Shown piece after piece: positions 20,174 to 30,463 of a DNA stretch of 64,000 nucleotides. The stretch's first letter is position 1. Each line of letters begins with the position of its first letter. The stretch spans positions 372,001-436,000 of the forward strand of contig NZ_BBWR01000002.1 in NCBI RefSeq assembly GCF_001463905.1, given 5' to 3'. The notes under the pieces were generated by a model, which ran no database searches, was not told the DNA's origin, and saw nothing but the letters and a program-made list of their open reading frames with translations. This stretch comes from Aureimonas frigidaquae (lineage in GTDB: Bacteria > Pseudomonadota > Alphaproteobacteria > Rhizobiales > Rhizobiaceae). Position numbers and translations under genes: made by a program.

Positions 20174-21622
20174 TTACGCGCGGTAGGTCACGGCCTTCAC
20201 GGCCTCGATGACTTCCTTCACGGAGGGCAGCGCCAGCTTTTCCAGATTGGCCGCATAGGGCATCGGCACGTCCTTGCCGCACACTTTCAGGACAGGTGCG
20301 TCCAGGTGGTCGAAGGCGCGAACCATCAGCTCGGAGGCGATGTGCGATCCGACGGAGCCCTGCGGCCATCCCTCTTCCACCGTCACGCAGCGGTTGGTCT
20401 TGCGTACGGAGCGCACCACCGTGTCGATATCCAGCGGGCGGATGGTGCGCAGGTCGATGACCTCCGCGTCGATCCCCTCCTGGGCGAGCTGCTCCGCGGC
20501 GGCGACGGCGTAGGTCATGCCGATGCCGAAGGAGACGATCGTCACGTCCTTGCCCTTGCGGTGGATGCGCGCCTTGCCGATCGGCACGGTCCAGTCGTCG
20601 AGCTTCGGCACGTCGAAGGAGTGACCGTAGAGAATCTCGTTTTCCAGGAAGATGACCGGGTTGGGATCCCGGATCGCCGACTTGAGGAGACCCTTCGCAT
20701 CCGCAGCCGTGTAGGGCTGGACGACCTTGAGCCCCGGAATATGCCCGTACCATGCGGCATAGTCCTGGCTGTGCTGCGCGCCGACGCGCGCCGCCGCGCC
20801 GTTCGGCCCGCGGAACACGATGGGGCAGCCCATCTGGCCGCCGGCCATATAGAGCGTCTTGCCGGCCGAATTGATGATCTGGTCGATCGCCTGCATGGCG
20901 AAGTTGAACGTCATGAACTCGACGATCGGCCGCAGGCCGGCAAAGGCCGCACCGACGGCAAGGCCCGCAAAGCCATGTTCGGTAATCGGCGTATCGACCA
21001 CGCGCCGCGCGCCGAACTCGTCCAGCAGGCCCTGGCTGATCTTGTAGGCGCCCTGGTACTCGGCGACTTCTTCGCCCATCAGGAAGACGGTCTCGTCCCG
21101 GCGCATCTCTTCGGCCATGGCGTCGCGCAGCGCTTCGCGCACGGTCGTCTTCACCATTTCCGTACCGGCCGGGAATTCCTCGGCGTAATCGCCGTCCGCG
21201 TCACCGACCTCGGGATGCGTCAGACCCGCGGCCGGCGACGACTTGCCGGCATTCTCGGAAGCCTTGGGCTCGGAAGCCTTGGGCTCGGAAGCCTTGGGCT
21301 CGGCAGGCCTGGGCTCAGCCGCGGCCTCCTTGGCGGGCTCCGGCGCCTGCGGCTTGGCGGACACGTCGTCGGCGCTTTCCCCTTCCGCCACCAGGATGGC
21401 GATGGGCGCGTTCACCTTGACGCCTTCCGTTCCGGCCGGGACCAGGATCTTGCCGAGCGTCCCCTCGTCGACGGCCTCGACTTCCATCGTGGCCTTGTCG
21501 GTTTCGATCTCGGCGATGACATCGCCGGGCGCGACGGAATCACCTTCCTGCTTAATCCACTTGGACAGCGTACCCTCTTCCATGGTCGGCGAAAGGGCGG
21601 GCATCAGAATCTCGATCGGCAT
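20174..21622 (-). CDS. pdhB: Pyruvate dehydrogenase E1 beta subunit with N-terminal lipoyl domain
   Basis: This 482-residue protein joins a lipoyl domain (about 1-80, ETDKATMEV) through a flexible linker to the E1-beta transketolase-like domain (about 150-482). The linker holds the pentapeptide EPKAS three times. With PdhA it decarboxylates pyruvate and acetylates lipoamide. E1-beta with its own lipoyl domain is known from alphaproteobacteria. The [15 protein letters not shown] matches the lipoyl-domain start; the longer frame overlaps pdhA without support. It starts 14 bp after pdhA ends. Confidence 0.97.
   Translation of the reverse strand: MPIEILMPALSPTMEEGTLSKWIKQEGDSVAPGDVIAEIETDKATMEVEAVDEGTLGKILVPAGTEGVKVNAPIAILVAEGESADDVSAKPQAPEPAKEAAAEPRPAEPKASEPKASEPKASENAGKSSPAAGLTHPEVGDADGDYAEEFPAGTEMVKTTVREALRDAMAEEMRRDETVFLMGEEVAEYQGAYKISQGLLDEFGARRVVDTPITEHGFAGLAVGAAFAGLRPIVEFMTFNFAMQAIDQIINSAGKTLYMAGGQMGCPIVFRGPNGAAARVGAQHSQDYAAWYGHIPGLKVVQPYTAADAKGLLKSAIRDPNPVIFLENEILYGHSFDVPKLDDWTVPIGKARIHRKGKDVTIVSFGIGMTYAVAAAEQLAQEGIDAEVIDLRTIRPLDIDTVVRSVRKTNRCVTVEEGWPQGSVGSHIASELMVRAFDHLDAPVLKVCGKDVPMPYAANLEKLALPSVKEVIEAVKAVTYRA
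21256..21315 (-). repeat. 15-bp tandem repeats coding the PdhB linker
   Basis: Three perfect copies of CGGAAGCCTTGGGCT and one imperfect fourth encode repeats of EPKAS/EPRPA-type pentapeptides between the lipoyl and catalytic domains. The copy number should be prone to slippage. Confidence 0.9.
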
Positions 21623-21636
21623 GGTGCAAAGCCCTC

Positions 21637-22728
21637 TCAGTTCGCCGCCTGCGGCACTTCGTCGGCATAGATGTCCGTCCACAGTTCGGACGGATCGGGC
21701 TCCGGATCGTTCTGGGCGAACTCAGCAGCATCCTGGACGATGTCACGCACGGCGCGGTCGATGTCCTTGAGTTCATCCTCGCTGACGCCGAAGGCCTCGA
21801 CCAGGCGCTGGCGCACCTGCTCGATCGGGTCGGACTCGGCCCGCATCTTCTGCACTTCCTCGCGCGTGCGGTACTTGGCAGGGTCGGACATGGAGTGCCC
21901 GCGATAGCGGTAGGTCAGCATCTCCAGGATGATCGGGCCGTTTCCGGCGCGGCAATGCTCGACCGCAAGGTCGGCTGCCGCCTTGACCGCGCGCACATCC
22001 ATGCCATCCACCTGGATGCCGGGGATTTTGAACGAGATACCGCGATGGGCGAAATTGGTTTCGGCCGAGGCGCGGCTGACGGACGTGCCCATGGCGTAAC
22101 GATTGTTCTCGATCACATAGATGACCGGGAGCTTCCAGAGCGACGCCATGTTGAAGGCTTCGTAGACCTGGCCCTGGTTGGCGGCGCCATCGCCGAAATA
22201 GGTGACCGACACATTGTCGTTGCCGCGATAGGCATTGGCAAAGGCCAAGCCGGTGCCGATCGGCACCTGCGCGCCTACGATGCCGTGTCCGCCGTAAAAG
22301 TTCTTTTCCTTGGAGAACATGTGCATGGAGCCGCCCTTGCCGCGCGAATAGCCGCTGCGGCGGCCCGTCAGCTCGGCCATGACGCCGCGCGCTTCCATGC
22401 CGGTGGCCAGCATATGGGCGTGGTCGCGATAGGCGGTGATGATCTGGTCCCCGTCCTTCAGCGCAGCCTGCACGCCGACGACGACAGCTTCCTGGCCGAT
22501 GTAAAGGTGGCAGAAGCCGCCGATGACGCCCATGCCGTAAAGCTGGCCGGCCTTCTCTTCGAAGCGGCGCATCAACAGCATTTCGCGGTAGGCCTGGAGA
22601 TTCTCCTCCTTGGAGAACTCGGCCGGCGGCGGCGTGTCGAAATGCTGGAGCGTCTTGACGATTTCGGACTGGGAGGCCGTTACGGCCTCCGCGGACCGGA
22701 CGGTGCTCTTTTGTTTGCCAGAAGCCAT
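21637..22728 (-). CDS. pdhA: Pyruvate dehydrogenase E1 alpha subunit
   Basis: This 363-residue thiamine-diphosphate subunit starts pyruvate decarboxylation. The TPP/Mg motif runs from GDGAANQG to IENN with the usual spacing, and the phosphorylation-loop-like [15 protein letters not shown] follows. A GGAAGG ribosome site precedes the ATG. It heads pdhA-pdhB-pdhC-lpdA. Upstream lie two operator-like palindromes, so transcriptional control probably acts here. Confidence 0.97.
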   Translation of the reverse strand: MASGKQKSTVRSAEAVTASQSEIVKTLQHFDTPPPAEFSKEENLQAYREMLLMRRFEEKAGQLYGMGVIGGFCHLYIGQEAVVVGVQAALKDGDQIITAYRDHAHMLATGMEARGVMAELTGRRSGYSRGKGGSMHMFSKEKNFYGGHGIVGAQVPIGTGLAFANAYRGNDNVSVTYFGDGAANQGQVYEAFNMASLWKLPVIYVIENNRYAMGTSVSRASAETNFAHRGISFKIPGIQVDGMDVRAVKAAADLAVEHCRAGNGPIILEMLTYRYRGHSMSDPAKYRTREEVQKMRAESDPIEQVRQRLVEAFGVSEDELKDIDRAVRDIVQDAAEFAQNDPEPDPSELWTDIYADEVPQAAN

Positions 22729-22820
22729 AAGCGCCTTCCCTTCCTCTGGACCCGTTCAAGGGTATCTGGGAAAACGCACTACACGCAATTGCGATGCAAC
22801 GGCAAGCCAGCGGCATACGC

Positions 22821-22839
22821 TTAACCGAAATTCGATTAA
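22821..22839. promoter_or_regulatory. Operator-like palindrome 1 upstream of pdhA
   Basis: The 19-bp sequence TTAACCGAAATTCGATTAA matches its own reverse complement at 16 of 19 positions. It lies 93 bp before the pdhA start and exactly 40 bp from a second similar site, which favours a cooperative regulator binding one DNA face. The regulator is unknown. Confidence 0.55.
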
Positions 22840-22860
22840 ACTGGCCGGCCGGGAGATGAT

Positions 22861-22879
22861 TTAACTGAAATTGAGTTGA
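22861..22879. promoter_or_regulatory. Operator-like palindrome 2 upstream of pdhA
   Basis: TTAACTGAAATTGAGTTGA repeats the pattern of site 1 in the same orientation, 40 bp away, and is an imperfect palindrome. It lies just past the ftsB stop. Confidence 0.5.
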
Positions 22880-22891
22880 TATTTTGCTGCA

Positions 22892-23200
22892 TCAGCGAAG
22901 GAGGACGATCTCATCCTCCGTCGCCATGTTCAATGCACGCCGCGCGCGTTCATCCACCATATCGCGCTCCAGCGATCCGTCCCGCAAAAAGCGCACGCGT
23001 GTTTCCAGGGCCTGGCGCTCGGCCGTGTAGCGTTGAAGGTCGGCTTCGCGACGCTCCAGGAGAGCCGCCATTTCCTTCTTGGAATCGCTGCCGTAGCGCC
23101 CTTCCTGCGATTGCATCGCAAAATAGGCAAGAACGGCCATGGTGATGACCGGCACCACGAAGGGGCCGAGCCGCGATTTGCGCTTCTGTCTGGTACGCAT
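22892..23200 (-). CDS. ftsB: Septum formation initiator FtsB/DivIC family
   Basis: This 102-residue bitopic membrane protein is of the FtsB/DivIC type, which forms the divisome subcomplex with FtsL and FtsQ. A basic N-terminus (RTRQKRKSR) leads into one membrane helix (about 14-29, PVITMAVLAYFAM). A coiled coil (about 40-75) and the conserved DGSLERDMVDERAR segment follow. The third in-frame ATG is chosen because GGAG lies 9 bases upstream of it. It sits between eno and pdhA, as in related genomes. Confidence 0.9.
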   Translation of the reverse strand: MRTRQKRKSRLGPFVVPVITMAVLAYFAMQSQEGRYGSDSKKEMAALLERREADLQRYTAERQALETRVRFLRDGSLERDMVDERARRALNMATEDEIVLLR

Positions 23201-23272
23201 TGGGGACATCTCCGACTGGTGCGAAGATGCCCCCAACAGGCTTAACAGGCGGTAAATCGCAACGGATTCACC

Positions 23273-24682
<1,410 letters not shown>

Positions 24683-24735
24683 TCATTTATCCTATATATG
24701 TTTTATGCAGTTCCGTGTTGCCGGAGATTTGTCAC

Positions 24736-27700
24736 GTGCCTGCCCAACCCCTGAACGCCAAAGCCGCCGCTGCGGGGAATTTGCCCAACTACGTCCTTTC
24801 GGACGGGCGCTCCATGCGGCCCCTTCCCCTCGACGTTCAGGCGCAGCCGGGCGGGCGGTACAAGATTCTGCAGCGCAGCGGCAACGCCGTAAAGCCCGTT
24901 ACAAAGCTCATCGCCATTGCCGACGGGGCCGACGGCAAGGCCGATCTTCGCCTGCTCCTGGACGACGGGACGCAAGTCACCATCCGCGACTTCTACCGTG
25001 TGGAGGATGCGCGCCTGTCGGCGCCGCGCGCCGATGGCGGGGAAGCCTCCATCGACCGCTTCACGCGCAGCCTGGCCGTCGGCGGCGACAGTCGGGACAT
25101 CGTCCTCCTGAGCGGAAGCCCCGCAGACGTGACTGCCCTTGCAAAGCTTTATGCAGGGCAATTCGAGGTCCTGTCTCCCACGACGCTGTCGAATGCCATG
25201 ATCTGGTCCGAGGAGCCTGCGGTCTCTGCCGCAACGCCCGGCAGCGCGTCCTTCTTGTCCAAGCTGTCCCTTGGCCCGATCGATGCCACCAGCGGTCTCG
25301 GCCTGCTGGCGGGGATCGGCGCCGTCGGCGCCGGTGTAGGGCTTGTCTCCTCGTCGTCGTCAAAGAGTTCCTCATCGACGGGCGCCAAGCCGGTGCTGTC
25401 GGTGGCCAGCATCGCCAAGGACAATAAGGTCAATGCGTCCGAGGCCCAATCCCCGGTCGTCATCTCCGGCACCACCAGTCATGTCGAGGACGGTCAGGTG
25501 GTGACGGTCAACTGGGGCGGTGTTGTCAAGACGGGCGTCGTCACAAGCGGCACGTGGTCCGTCTCAGTCGCACCGGGCGAAGTTCCGGCCGATGGTGACC
25601 ACGCGATTAAAGTCTCGGTGACCAATCTGGAAGGCTTGTCCACAGAGGTGGCCGGCAATCTTCCGGTCGACCGTATAGGCCCGGCGATCGCTCTGAATAC
25701 GACCGTCCTCAACAAAGCCGCTGTCACCAATGGCGGGACACTGACCGGAACGTCCGACCTTCCGGACGGCTCGGTCCTTTCCGTTACCGTGGGCACGGTC
25801 AGCAAGACCGCGACCGTCGCCTCCGGCAAATGGAGCGTTGCCTTCACAGCGTCCGACATACCAGCCAGTGCGACCTCGCTGTCCGTGACGGTCCAGGGTG
25901 CGGACAGCTTCGGGAACTCCAATCTCATCTTCGCCAGCCCCATCATCGACAAGACGGCGTCGCTGAGCATCAGCACGCCGTCCGTCGACGGGCGCATCAA
26001 TGGTTGGGACCGCAAGTCCAGCGTAACTTTCCAAGGCACCGCCACCGGTATCGAGGAAGGGCAGACCGTCAACGTCAGCCTGAACGGCGTCAGCCATACC
26101 GTAACCATTACCAAAGGCGGCACCGTGTCGGCGCCCGTCTACGAATGGTCCGCCACCTTCACTGCCAGTGAACTGCCCGCCGCGGACGGGATATACACGC
26201 TCGCCGCAGTGGCGGCGGACAAGGCCGGGAACACGGCCACGCAGACGCTGAGCATCCCGGTGGCGAAAATCTTCGCCCCCGACGCCGCCAATGCCACGCC
26301 GGGCCTGGTCCTCAACGGCGACAAGACGGGCGATACCGCCGGGACGATCGTCGGCTGGGCGGGCGACGTGAACGGCGACGGCTACGACGATGTGATCGTT
26401 TCCGCACCGGATGCCGACCCGGCAAGCCAATCGAGCGCCGGCCGCACCTATATCGTCTTCGGCGGCACGGCCAGTACTGCCATCGACCTTTCAGCACTCG
26501 CCAATGCGGGCGGCGCCCCCAAGGGCTTTGCCATCGATGGCCGGGCCACGGGCGACGGGCTCGGCTATGCCGTGGCCGCACTCGGCGACATCAACGGCGA
26601 CGGCCGGTCGGACATGATCGTCACCGCCCCCTTCAGCGATATGGACGGGCCTGATTCCGGCCGCGCCTATATCATCTTCGGCAAGACCGCGGGCGATACG
26701 CTGGCGCTCAGCAGCCTCACCCCATCGCAGGGCTTTGCCATTGCCGGCCTGTCCAGCGGCGATAAGCTCGGATCGAGCGCGGCCGCCATCGGCGATGTGA
26801 ATGGCGATGGTTACGCCGATTTCCTGCTGGGGGCACCCGGTGCCAATGGAGGGAACGGCAAGGCCTATGTTGTCTTCGGCGCGTCGTCCATGACGAGCGT
26901 CCAGCTGTCCGCTGTCGCGGCCGGCAACGGCGGGTTTGCCATAGACGGTTTTTCCGGCGTGGCAGGGTTCGGCAGCCACGCCGCCGGCATCGGCGACATC
27001 AATGGTGACGGGCTGGCCGACATGGTGATCTCTGGCGGCTCGACAGCCAATACCGCCTATGTCATCTTCGGCCGCACATCCTCTTCCTCGATCGCCGTCA
27101 GCACGCTGACCGGCGGTAGCGGCGGCTTTGCCATCACCGGCGATACGGGGCAGATGATCGGCCTCAGCCTCTCGGCCGCCGGCGACGTCAATGGCGATGG
27201 TTTTGCCGACTTTGCCGTCGGCACCAACGGAACAGGTTCGGCCGGGCGCAGCTATGTCATCTTCGGCAGCTCGAACCAGGCTTCCATCAATCTGTCGAGC
27301 CTGAGCGGCAATCGCGGCTTCGCCATTGCCGGCGCAACGGCCAATGAACATGCCGGCACGTCGATCGCCTATGCGGGCGATGTGAATGGCGACGGCCTGG
27401 CGGATTTGATCGTCGGCGCGCCGGCCAGCGATGTGACCGGCACGAATGCCGGCCGCGCCTATGTCGTCTTCGGCAGGACGGGCTCGACCACGGTCGAGCT
27501 GAGCGCGCTTGCCGCCTCGGACGGCTTCGCCATTTCCGGGGCAGCGTCCGAAACGGATACGGGCCTCGGCGTCTCCTATGCAGGCGATGTCAATGGTGAT
27601 GGCATTGACGATCTGATCGTCGGCGTTCCCCGCTCCACGGTCGATACGACGAAGGCGGCAGGCCAGGCCTTCGTCATCTTCGGATCGACGAACTCGACCT

Positions 27701-28329
27701 TCGTGCAAACGGCTTTCGACCTTGTCGGTACCTCCGCCAACGACCCGCTGCAGGACAATGGCGTCGCCATGAGCATCGCGGCCGGCACGGGCGACGATCT
27801 CTTGACCCTGACCGGCGCCAGCACGGCCTATGGCGGCGCTGGAAAGGACGTCTTCAAAATTTCCGGCGCGGCGCTGACATCGCTGACGGCACCCTTGGGC
27901 GGCGCTGCAAACCGGGTCGGACTGCACGGAGGCTCCGGCATCGACACGCTGATGATCATGGACAGTGGCGTGCAGCTTGACCTAACGAGTCTGGGATTGA
28001 CGAACAACGGTGTTCCCAGCCTGTCCGGGCGACTGTCCTCCATCGAGCATATCGATATTGCCGGGCCGGTCGGTGCCAACAATACACTCAAGCTGAATCT
28101 GGCCAGTGTCGTCGGCATCACCGAAGACAGGATCCTGGCCAACCAGCCATCGCTCCATACACTCTTCGTGACGGGCGATGCTGGTGATGCCCTTACCCTG
28201 ACGGACAAGGCGTCATGGACGAACACCGGCACCTATTCCGATCCAGCCCTCAGTGTCACCTACCAGATCCTGCAGCACGCGAGCGGAGCCGCGTCGATCT
28301 ACTACGCCACAGGCATAACACTGACTTGA
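24736..28329 (+). CDS. Large FG-GAP/Ig-like surface or secreted protein (BapA-like N-terminus)
   Basis: This is a protein of about 1197 residues. The GTG start is chosen for the GGAG site 10 bases upstream. Layout: a small N-terminal BapA-prefix-like domain (about 20-85, ending LLLDDGTQVTIRDF); a Gly/Ala segment and Ser run (about 187-215); three Ig-like repeats (about 220-510); then seven FG-GAP repeats (about 515-985), each with a DxNGDG calcium loop. Seven repeats would make one closed beta-propeller like integrin alpha. A GTGDDLL...GGAGKDVF stretch near 1010-1040 resembles RTX calcium repeats, which suggests type I secretion. No classical signal peptide is seen and no secretion genes are nearby. 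An adhesion or matrix role is inferred. Confidence 0.85.
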   Translation: MPAQPLNAKAAAAGNLPNYVLSDGRSMRPLPLDVQAQPGGRYKILQRSGNAVKPVTKLIAIADGADGKADLRLLLDDGTQVTIRDFYRVEDARLSAPRADGGEASIDRFTRSLAVGGDSRDIVLLSGSPADVTALAKLYAGQFEVLSPTTLSNAMIWSEEPAVSAATPGSASFLSKLSLGPIDATSGLGLLAGIGAVGAGVGLVSSSSSKSSSSTGAKPVLSVASIAKDNKVNASEAQSPVVISGTTSHVEDGQVVTVNWGGVVKTGVVTSGTWSVSVAPGEVPADGDHAIKVSVTNLEGLSTEVAGNLPVDRIGPAIALNTTVLNKAAVTNGGTLTGTSDLPDGSVLSVTVGTVSKTATVASGKWSVAFTASDIPASATSLSVTVQGADSFGNSNLIFASPIIDKTASLSISTPSVDGRINGWDRKSSVTFQGTATGIEEGQTVNVSLNGVSHTVTITKGGTVSAPVYEWSATFTASELPAADGIYTLAAVAADKAGNTATQTLSIPVAKIFAPDAANATPGLVLNGDKTGDTAGTIVGWAGDVNGDGYDDVIVSAPDADPASQSSAGRTYIVFGGTASTAIDLSALANAGGAPKGFAIDGRATGDGLGYAVAALGDINGDGRSDMIVTAPFSDMDGPDSGRAYIIFGKTAGDTLALSSLTPSQGFAIAGLSSGDKLGSSAAAIGDVNGDGYADFLLGAPGANGGNGKAYVVFGASSMTSVQLSAVAAGNGGFAIDGFSGVAGFGSHAAGIGDINGDGLADMVISGGSTANTAYVIFGRTSSSSIAVSTLTGGSGGFAITGDTGQMIGLSLSAAGDVNGDGFADFAVGTNGTGSAGRSYVIFGSSNQASINLSSLSGNRGFAIAGATANEHAGTSIAYAGDVNGDGLADLIVGAPASDVTGTNAGRAYVVFGRTGSTTVELSALAASDGFAISGAASETDTGLGVSYAGDVNGDGIDDLIVGVPRSTVDTTKAAGQAFVIFGSTNSTFVQTAFDLVGTSANDPLQDNGVAMSIAAGTGDDLLTLTGASTAYGGAGKDVFKISGAALTSLTAPLGGAANRVGLHGGSGIDTLMIMDSGVQLDLTSLGLTNNGVPSLSGRLSSIEHIDIAGPVGANNTLKLNLASVVGITEDRILANQPSLHTLFVTGDAGDALTLTDKASWTNTGTYSDPALSVTYQILQHASGAASIYYATGITLT

Positions 28330-28335
28330 TGATGA

Positions 28336-28355
28336 GCCCCGGCTTCGGCCGGGGC
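28336..28355 (+). terminator. UUCG-tetraloop hairpin after the FG-GAP gene
   Basis: Perfect 8-base arms GCCCCGGC / GCCGGGGC close a TTCG loop 6 bases after the stop. Only a short T stretch follows, so the terminator may be partial. Confidence 0.6.
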
Positions 28356-28437
28356 CTTACCGCCAAGCAGGCGCTCAACTGGGAACATGTCCCCACAGCC
28401 GCTCATTCCCGTCAAAGCAGAATGACGGGAGCCCCGT

Positions 28438-29136
28438 ATGAGCGACTTCGACCTTTACTACTGGCCCCTGCCGTTTCGCGGGCAGTTTATCCGCGCCATC
28501 CTGGCCTATGCAGGGCAGGACTGGACGGAACACGACAGCGACGAAAATGCCGCCCTCATGGCGCGTCCGCCGGCCGACCAGCCGGTTCCCTTCACCGGCC
28601 CACCCGTGCTGATCGACAGGCGGACGGGCTTTGCCCTGTCGCAAATGCCGGCCATTGCGGGCTATCTGGGGGAACGTTTCGGCCTGACGCCAGACACGGT
28701 CGAGGCACGGGCCCTGGTGGCGAAGACCGCAAACGACGCCAATGACGTGATCGACGAGCTGACGCAGTTCGGTGGGCGGCAGATGTGGAGCGATGCTTCC
28801 TGGCGCGAATTTCGACCAAGATTGATCGGCTGGATGGCGCTGTTCGAGGAGATCGGCCAGCGCAACGGCCTGTCGATAAGTTCTGGCAATTATCTGGCGA
28901 CGGCCGAGCCAAGCACGGCCGACATCATCGTCAGCACGCTCTGGTCCACGATGGGCGACCGCTTTCCACCCCTTGCCGACCTTTGCGAGGAAAAGGCGCC
29001 GAATGTCTGGGCGCTGAGCGAGCGCATGCAAAACAATCCGGCACTCGCCGCGCTACGCAGCCGTACGCGGGACACCTATGGAGACGCCTATTGCGGTGGC
29101 GAGATCGAGGCATCCCTGCGCAAGGTCATGCGGTAG
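28438..29136 (+). CDS. Glutathione S-transferase family protein
   Basis: This 232-residue protein has a thioredoxin-like N-terminal half with YYWPLPFRGQFIR at the start and a cis-Pro region (GPPVLIDRRTGFALSQMPAIAGYL). An all-helical C-terminal half follows, with STADIIVSTLW in the substrate-side domain. Substrate is not deducible; the N-terminus resembles eukaryotic sigma/mu-like enzymes more than the common bacterial beta class. A GGAG site precedes the ATG. The gene is convergent with kdsA, and its last 85 bases recur four times, decayed, downstream. Confidence 0.85.
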   Translation: MSDFDLYYWPLPFRGQFIRAILAYAGQDWTEHDSDENAALMARPPADQPVPFTGPPVLIDRRTGFALSQMPAIAGYLGERFGLTPDTVEARALVAKTANDANDVIDELTQFGGRQMWSDASWREFRPRLIGWMALFEEIGQRNGLSISSGNYLATAEPSTADIIVSTLWSTMGDRFPPLADLCEEKAPNVWALSERMQNNPALAALRSRTRDTYGDAYCGGEIEASLRKVMR

Positions 29137-29175
29137 ATCGCTCGGGCAGACGTGGTTGTCCGACCTTCTCACCTG

Positions 29176-29395
29176 TCAGAAGTCCTTGCTAAGCCGCTCC
29201 AACGCCTGAAACCGCTTCACGAACATCGCCGTATCGCCGAGACGCCCCATGCTCGGCCCGTCCGAGGGCGCATGATCGGGCGACCAGTGGGCTTCGATGA
29301 CAAGCTTCATAAAGCGATGGCAACAGCCGCACGCGCCAAGGTCAATACGAAGCCGCGCTCCCCGCCTGATGCACCCCCGGCGGCTGGACCGAAGC
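29176..29395 (-). pseudogene. kdsA 3'-end fragment K1
   Basis: Decayed copy of kdsA 30464-30690. Landmarks are GGCCCGTCCGAGGGCGCATG and ATACGAAGCCGCGCTCCCCGC. It shares many derived changes with K2. Confidence 0.9.
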
Positions 29396-29480
29396 GTGAA
29401 CCAACCGCATCCGGGATCCTTATGGAGACGCCTGTCGCGGCGGCGAGATAGAAGCATCCCTGCGCAAGGTCATGCGGTAG
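29396..29480 (+). pseudogene. GST 3'-end fragment G2
   Basis: Copy of the last 85 bases of the GST gene. Its final 27 bases, ending GGTCATGCGGTAG, are identical to the parent, so it is the freshest GST copy. Confidence 0.92.
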
Positions 29481-29519
29481 ATCGCTCGGGCAGACGTGGT
29501 CGTCCGACCCTCTCACCTG

Positions 29520-29738
29520 TCAGATGTCCTTGCTAAGCCGCTCCAACGCCTGAAACCGCTTCACGAACATCGCCGTATCGCCGAGACGCACCATGCTTGG
29601 CCCGTCCGAGGGCGCATGATCGGGAGACCTATGGGTTTCGATGACAAGCTTTATAAAACGATGGCAACAGCCGCACGCGCCAAGGTCAATACGAAGCCGC
29701 GCTCCCCACCTGATGCTCCCCCGGCGGCTGGACCGAAG
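29520..29738 (-). pseudogene. kdsA 3'-end fragment K2
   Basis: Near twin of K1 and equally far from true kdsA. The pair arose by duplication of an already decayed copy. Confidence 0.9.
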
Positions 29739-29823
29739 CGTGAACCAACCGCATCCGGGATTCTTTGGAGACGCATGTCGCGGCGGCGAAATAGAGGCTT
29801 TCCTACGCAGGATCATGCGGTGG
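29739..29823 (+). pseudogene. GST 3'-end fragment G3
   Basis: Decayed GST tail with the stop changed to TGG and a one-base loss relative to G2. Confidence 0.85.
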
Positions 29824-29862
29824 ATGGTTTGGGAAACCTTAAACTGTGCGGCCTTCCACCCG

Positions 29863-30082
29863 TCAGAGGTCTATGATTAGCGCCTGAGGCCGCCTTGGCA
29901 CACCGTCATATCAATAAGATGGACCATGTTCGGCGCGCCTGATGGCGCGTTGTCGGGACCTGTCGGGTATCGATGAAAGCTCAACGACGCCGACGGTAAC
30001 GGCCACACGGACCAGCGGCGATACGAAGCGACGCTCTCCTCCCGAGGCTACACCTGCCTACCCCCACTCCTGGACCAAAGCG
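29863..30082 (-). pseudogene. kdsA 3'-end fragment K3
   Basis: An independent, older copy. It keeps ATGGACCATGTTCGGC and GGCGATACGAAGCG from the parent but lacks the K1/K2-specific changes. Confidence 0.85.
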
Positions 30083-30166
30083 CTAACCTACCACAGGCGA
30101 ATTGCCCATTTGGACGCCTAGCACGGTGGCGAAGTCGAGGCATCCCGGCGTAAGGGCACGCGATAG
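30083..30166 (+). pseudogene. GST 3'-end fragment G4
   Basis: Decayed GST tail recognised by GGTGGCGAAGTCGAGGCATC and a retained TAG at the expected phase. Confidence 0.8.
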
Positions 30167-30205
30167 ATGCGTGTGCGGACGTGGGTCGCCCTGCCATCCG
30201 GCCTA

Positions 30206-30362
30206 TCACAGGTCCTTGGTGAGCCCGTTGAGCGAATGTAGCCGCTGCAGCCCTTCCGTCATGCCGCGATGGACCATGTTGAGCCCGTCAGACAGCGCAA
30301 CGTCGGCATCCTGACGGGTTTCGATGAACAGCCCGGCAACGCCGACGAGGAAAGGCGCACGC
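30206..30362 (-). pseudogene. kdsA 3'-end fragment K4, shortened
   Basis: Keeps CAGGTCCTTGGTGAGC and GGTTTCGATGAACAGCCCGG but lacks about 85 bp at its upstream (kdsA-internal) end, which explains the short last period. Confidence 0.85.
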
Positions 30363-30430
30363 GGAGTTCTTTTGAAGACTCCTATCGCGGAGACAAGAAT
30401 GAGGCACCCCGGCGCCGGGTCGTGCGGCTT
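30363..30430 (+). pseudogene. GST 3'-end fragment G5
   Basis: The most decayed GST tail, directly before the original spacer hairpin and the true kdsA end. The stop has become CTT. Confidence 0.7.
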
Positions 30431-30447
30431 GGCAGCCTTAAGCTGCC
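30431..30447 (-). terminator. Small hairpin beyond the kdsA stop
   Basis: Stem GGCAGC / GCTGCC with a 5-base loop in the spacer next to kdsA. Altered remnants occur in the other units, so it looks like the ancestral shared terminator of the convergent pair. Confidence 0.4.
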
Positions 30448-30463
30448 CGGCCTGCCCTGCCCG

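Noticed and set aside
29152-29880. Open frames of 79-135 codons on both strands inside the GST/kdsA array
   Set aside because: They are by-products of decayed gene-end copies. Similar frames repeat with the 343-bp period, have no ribosome sites and resemble no protein.
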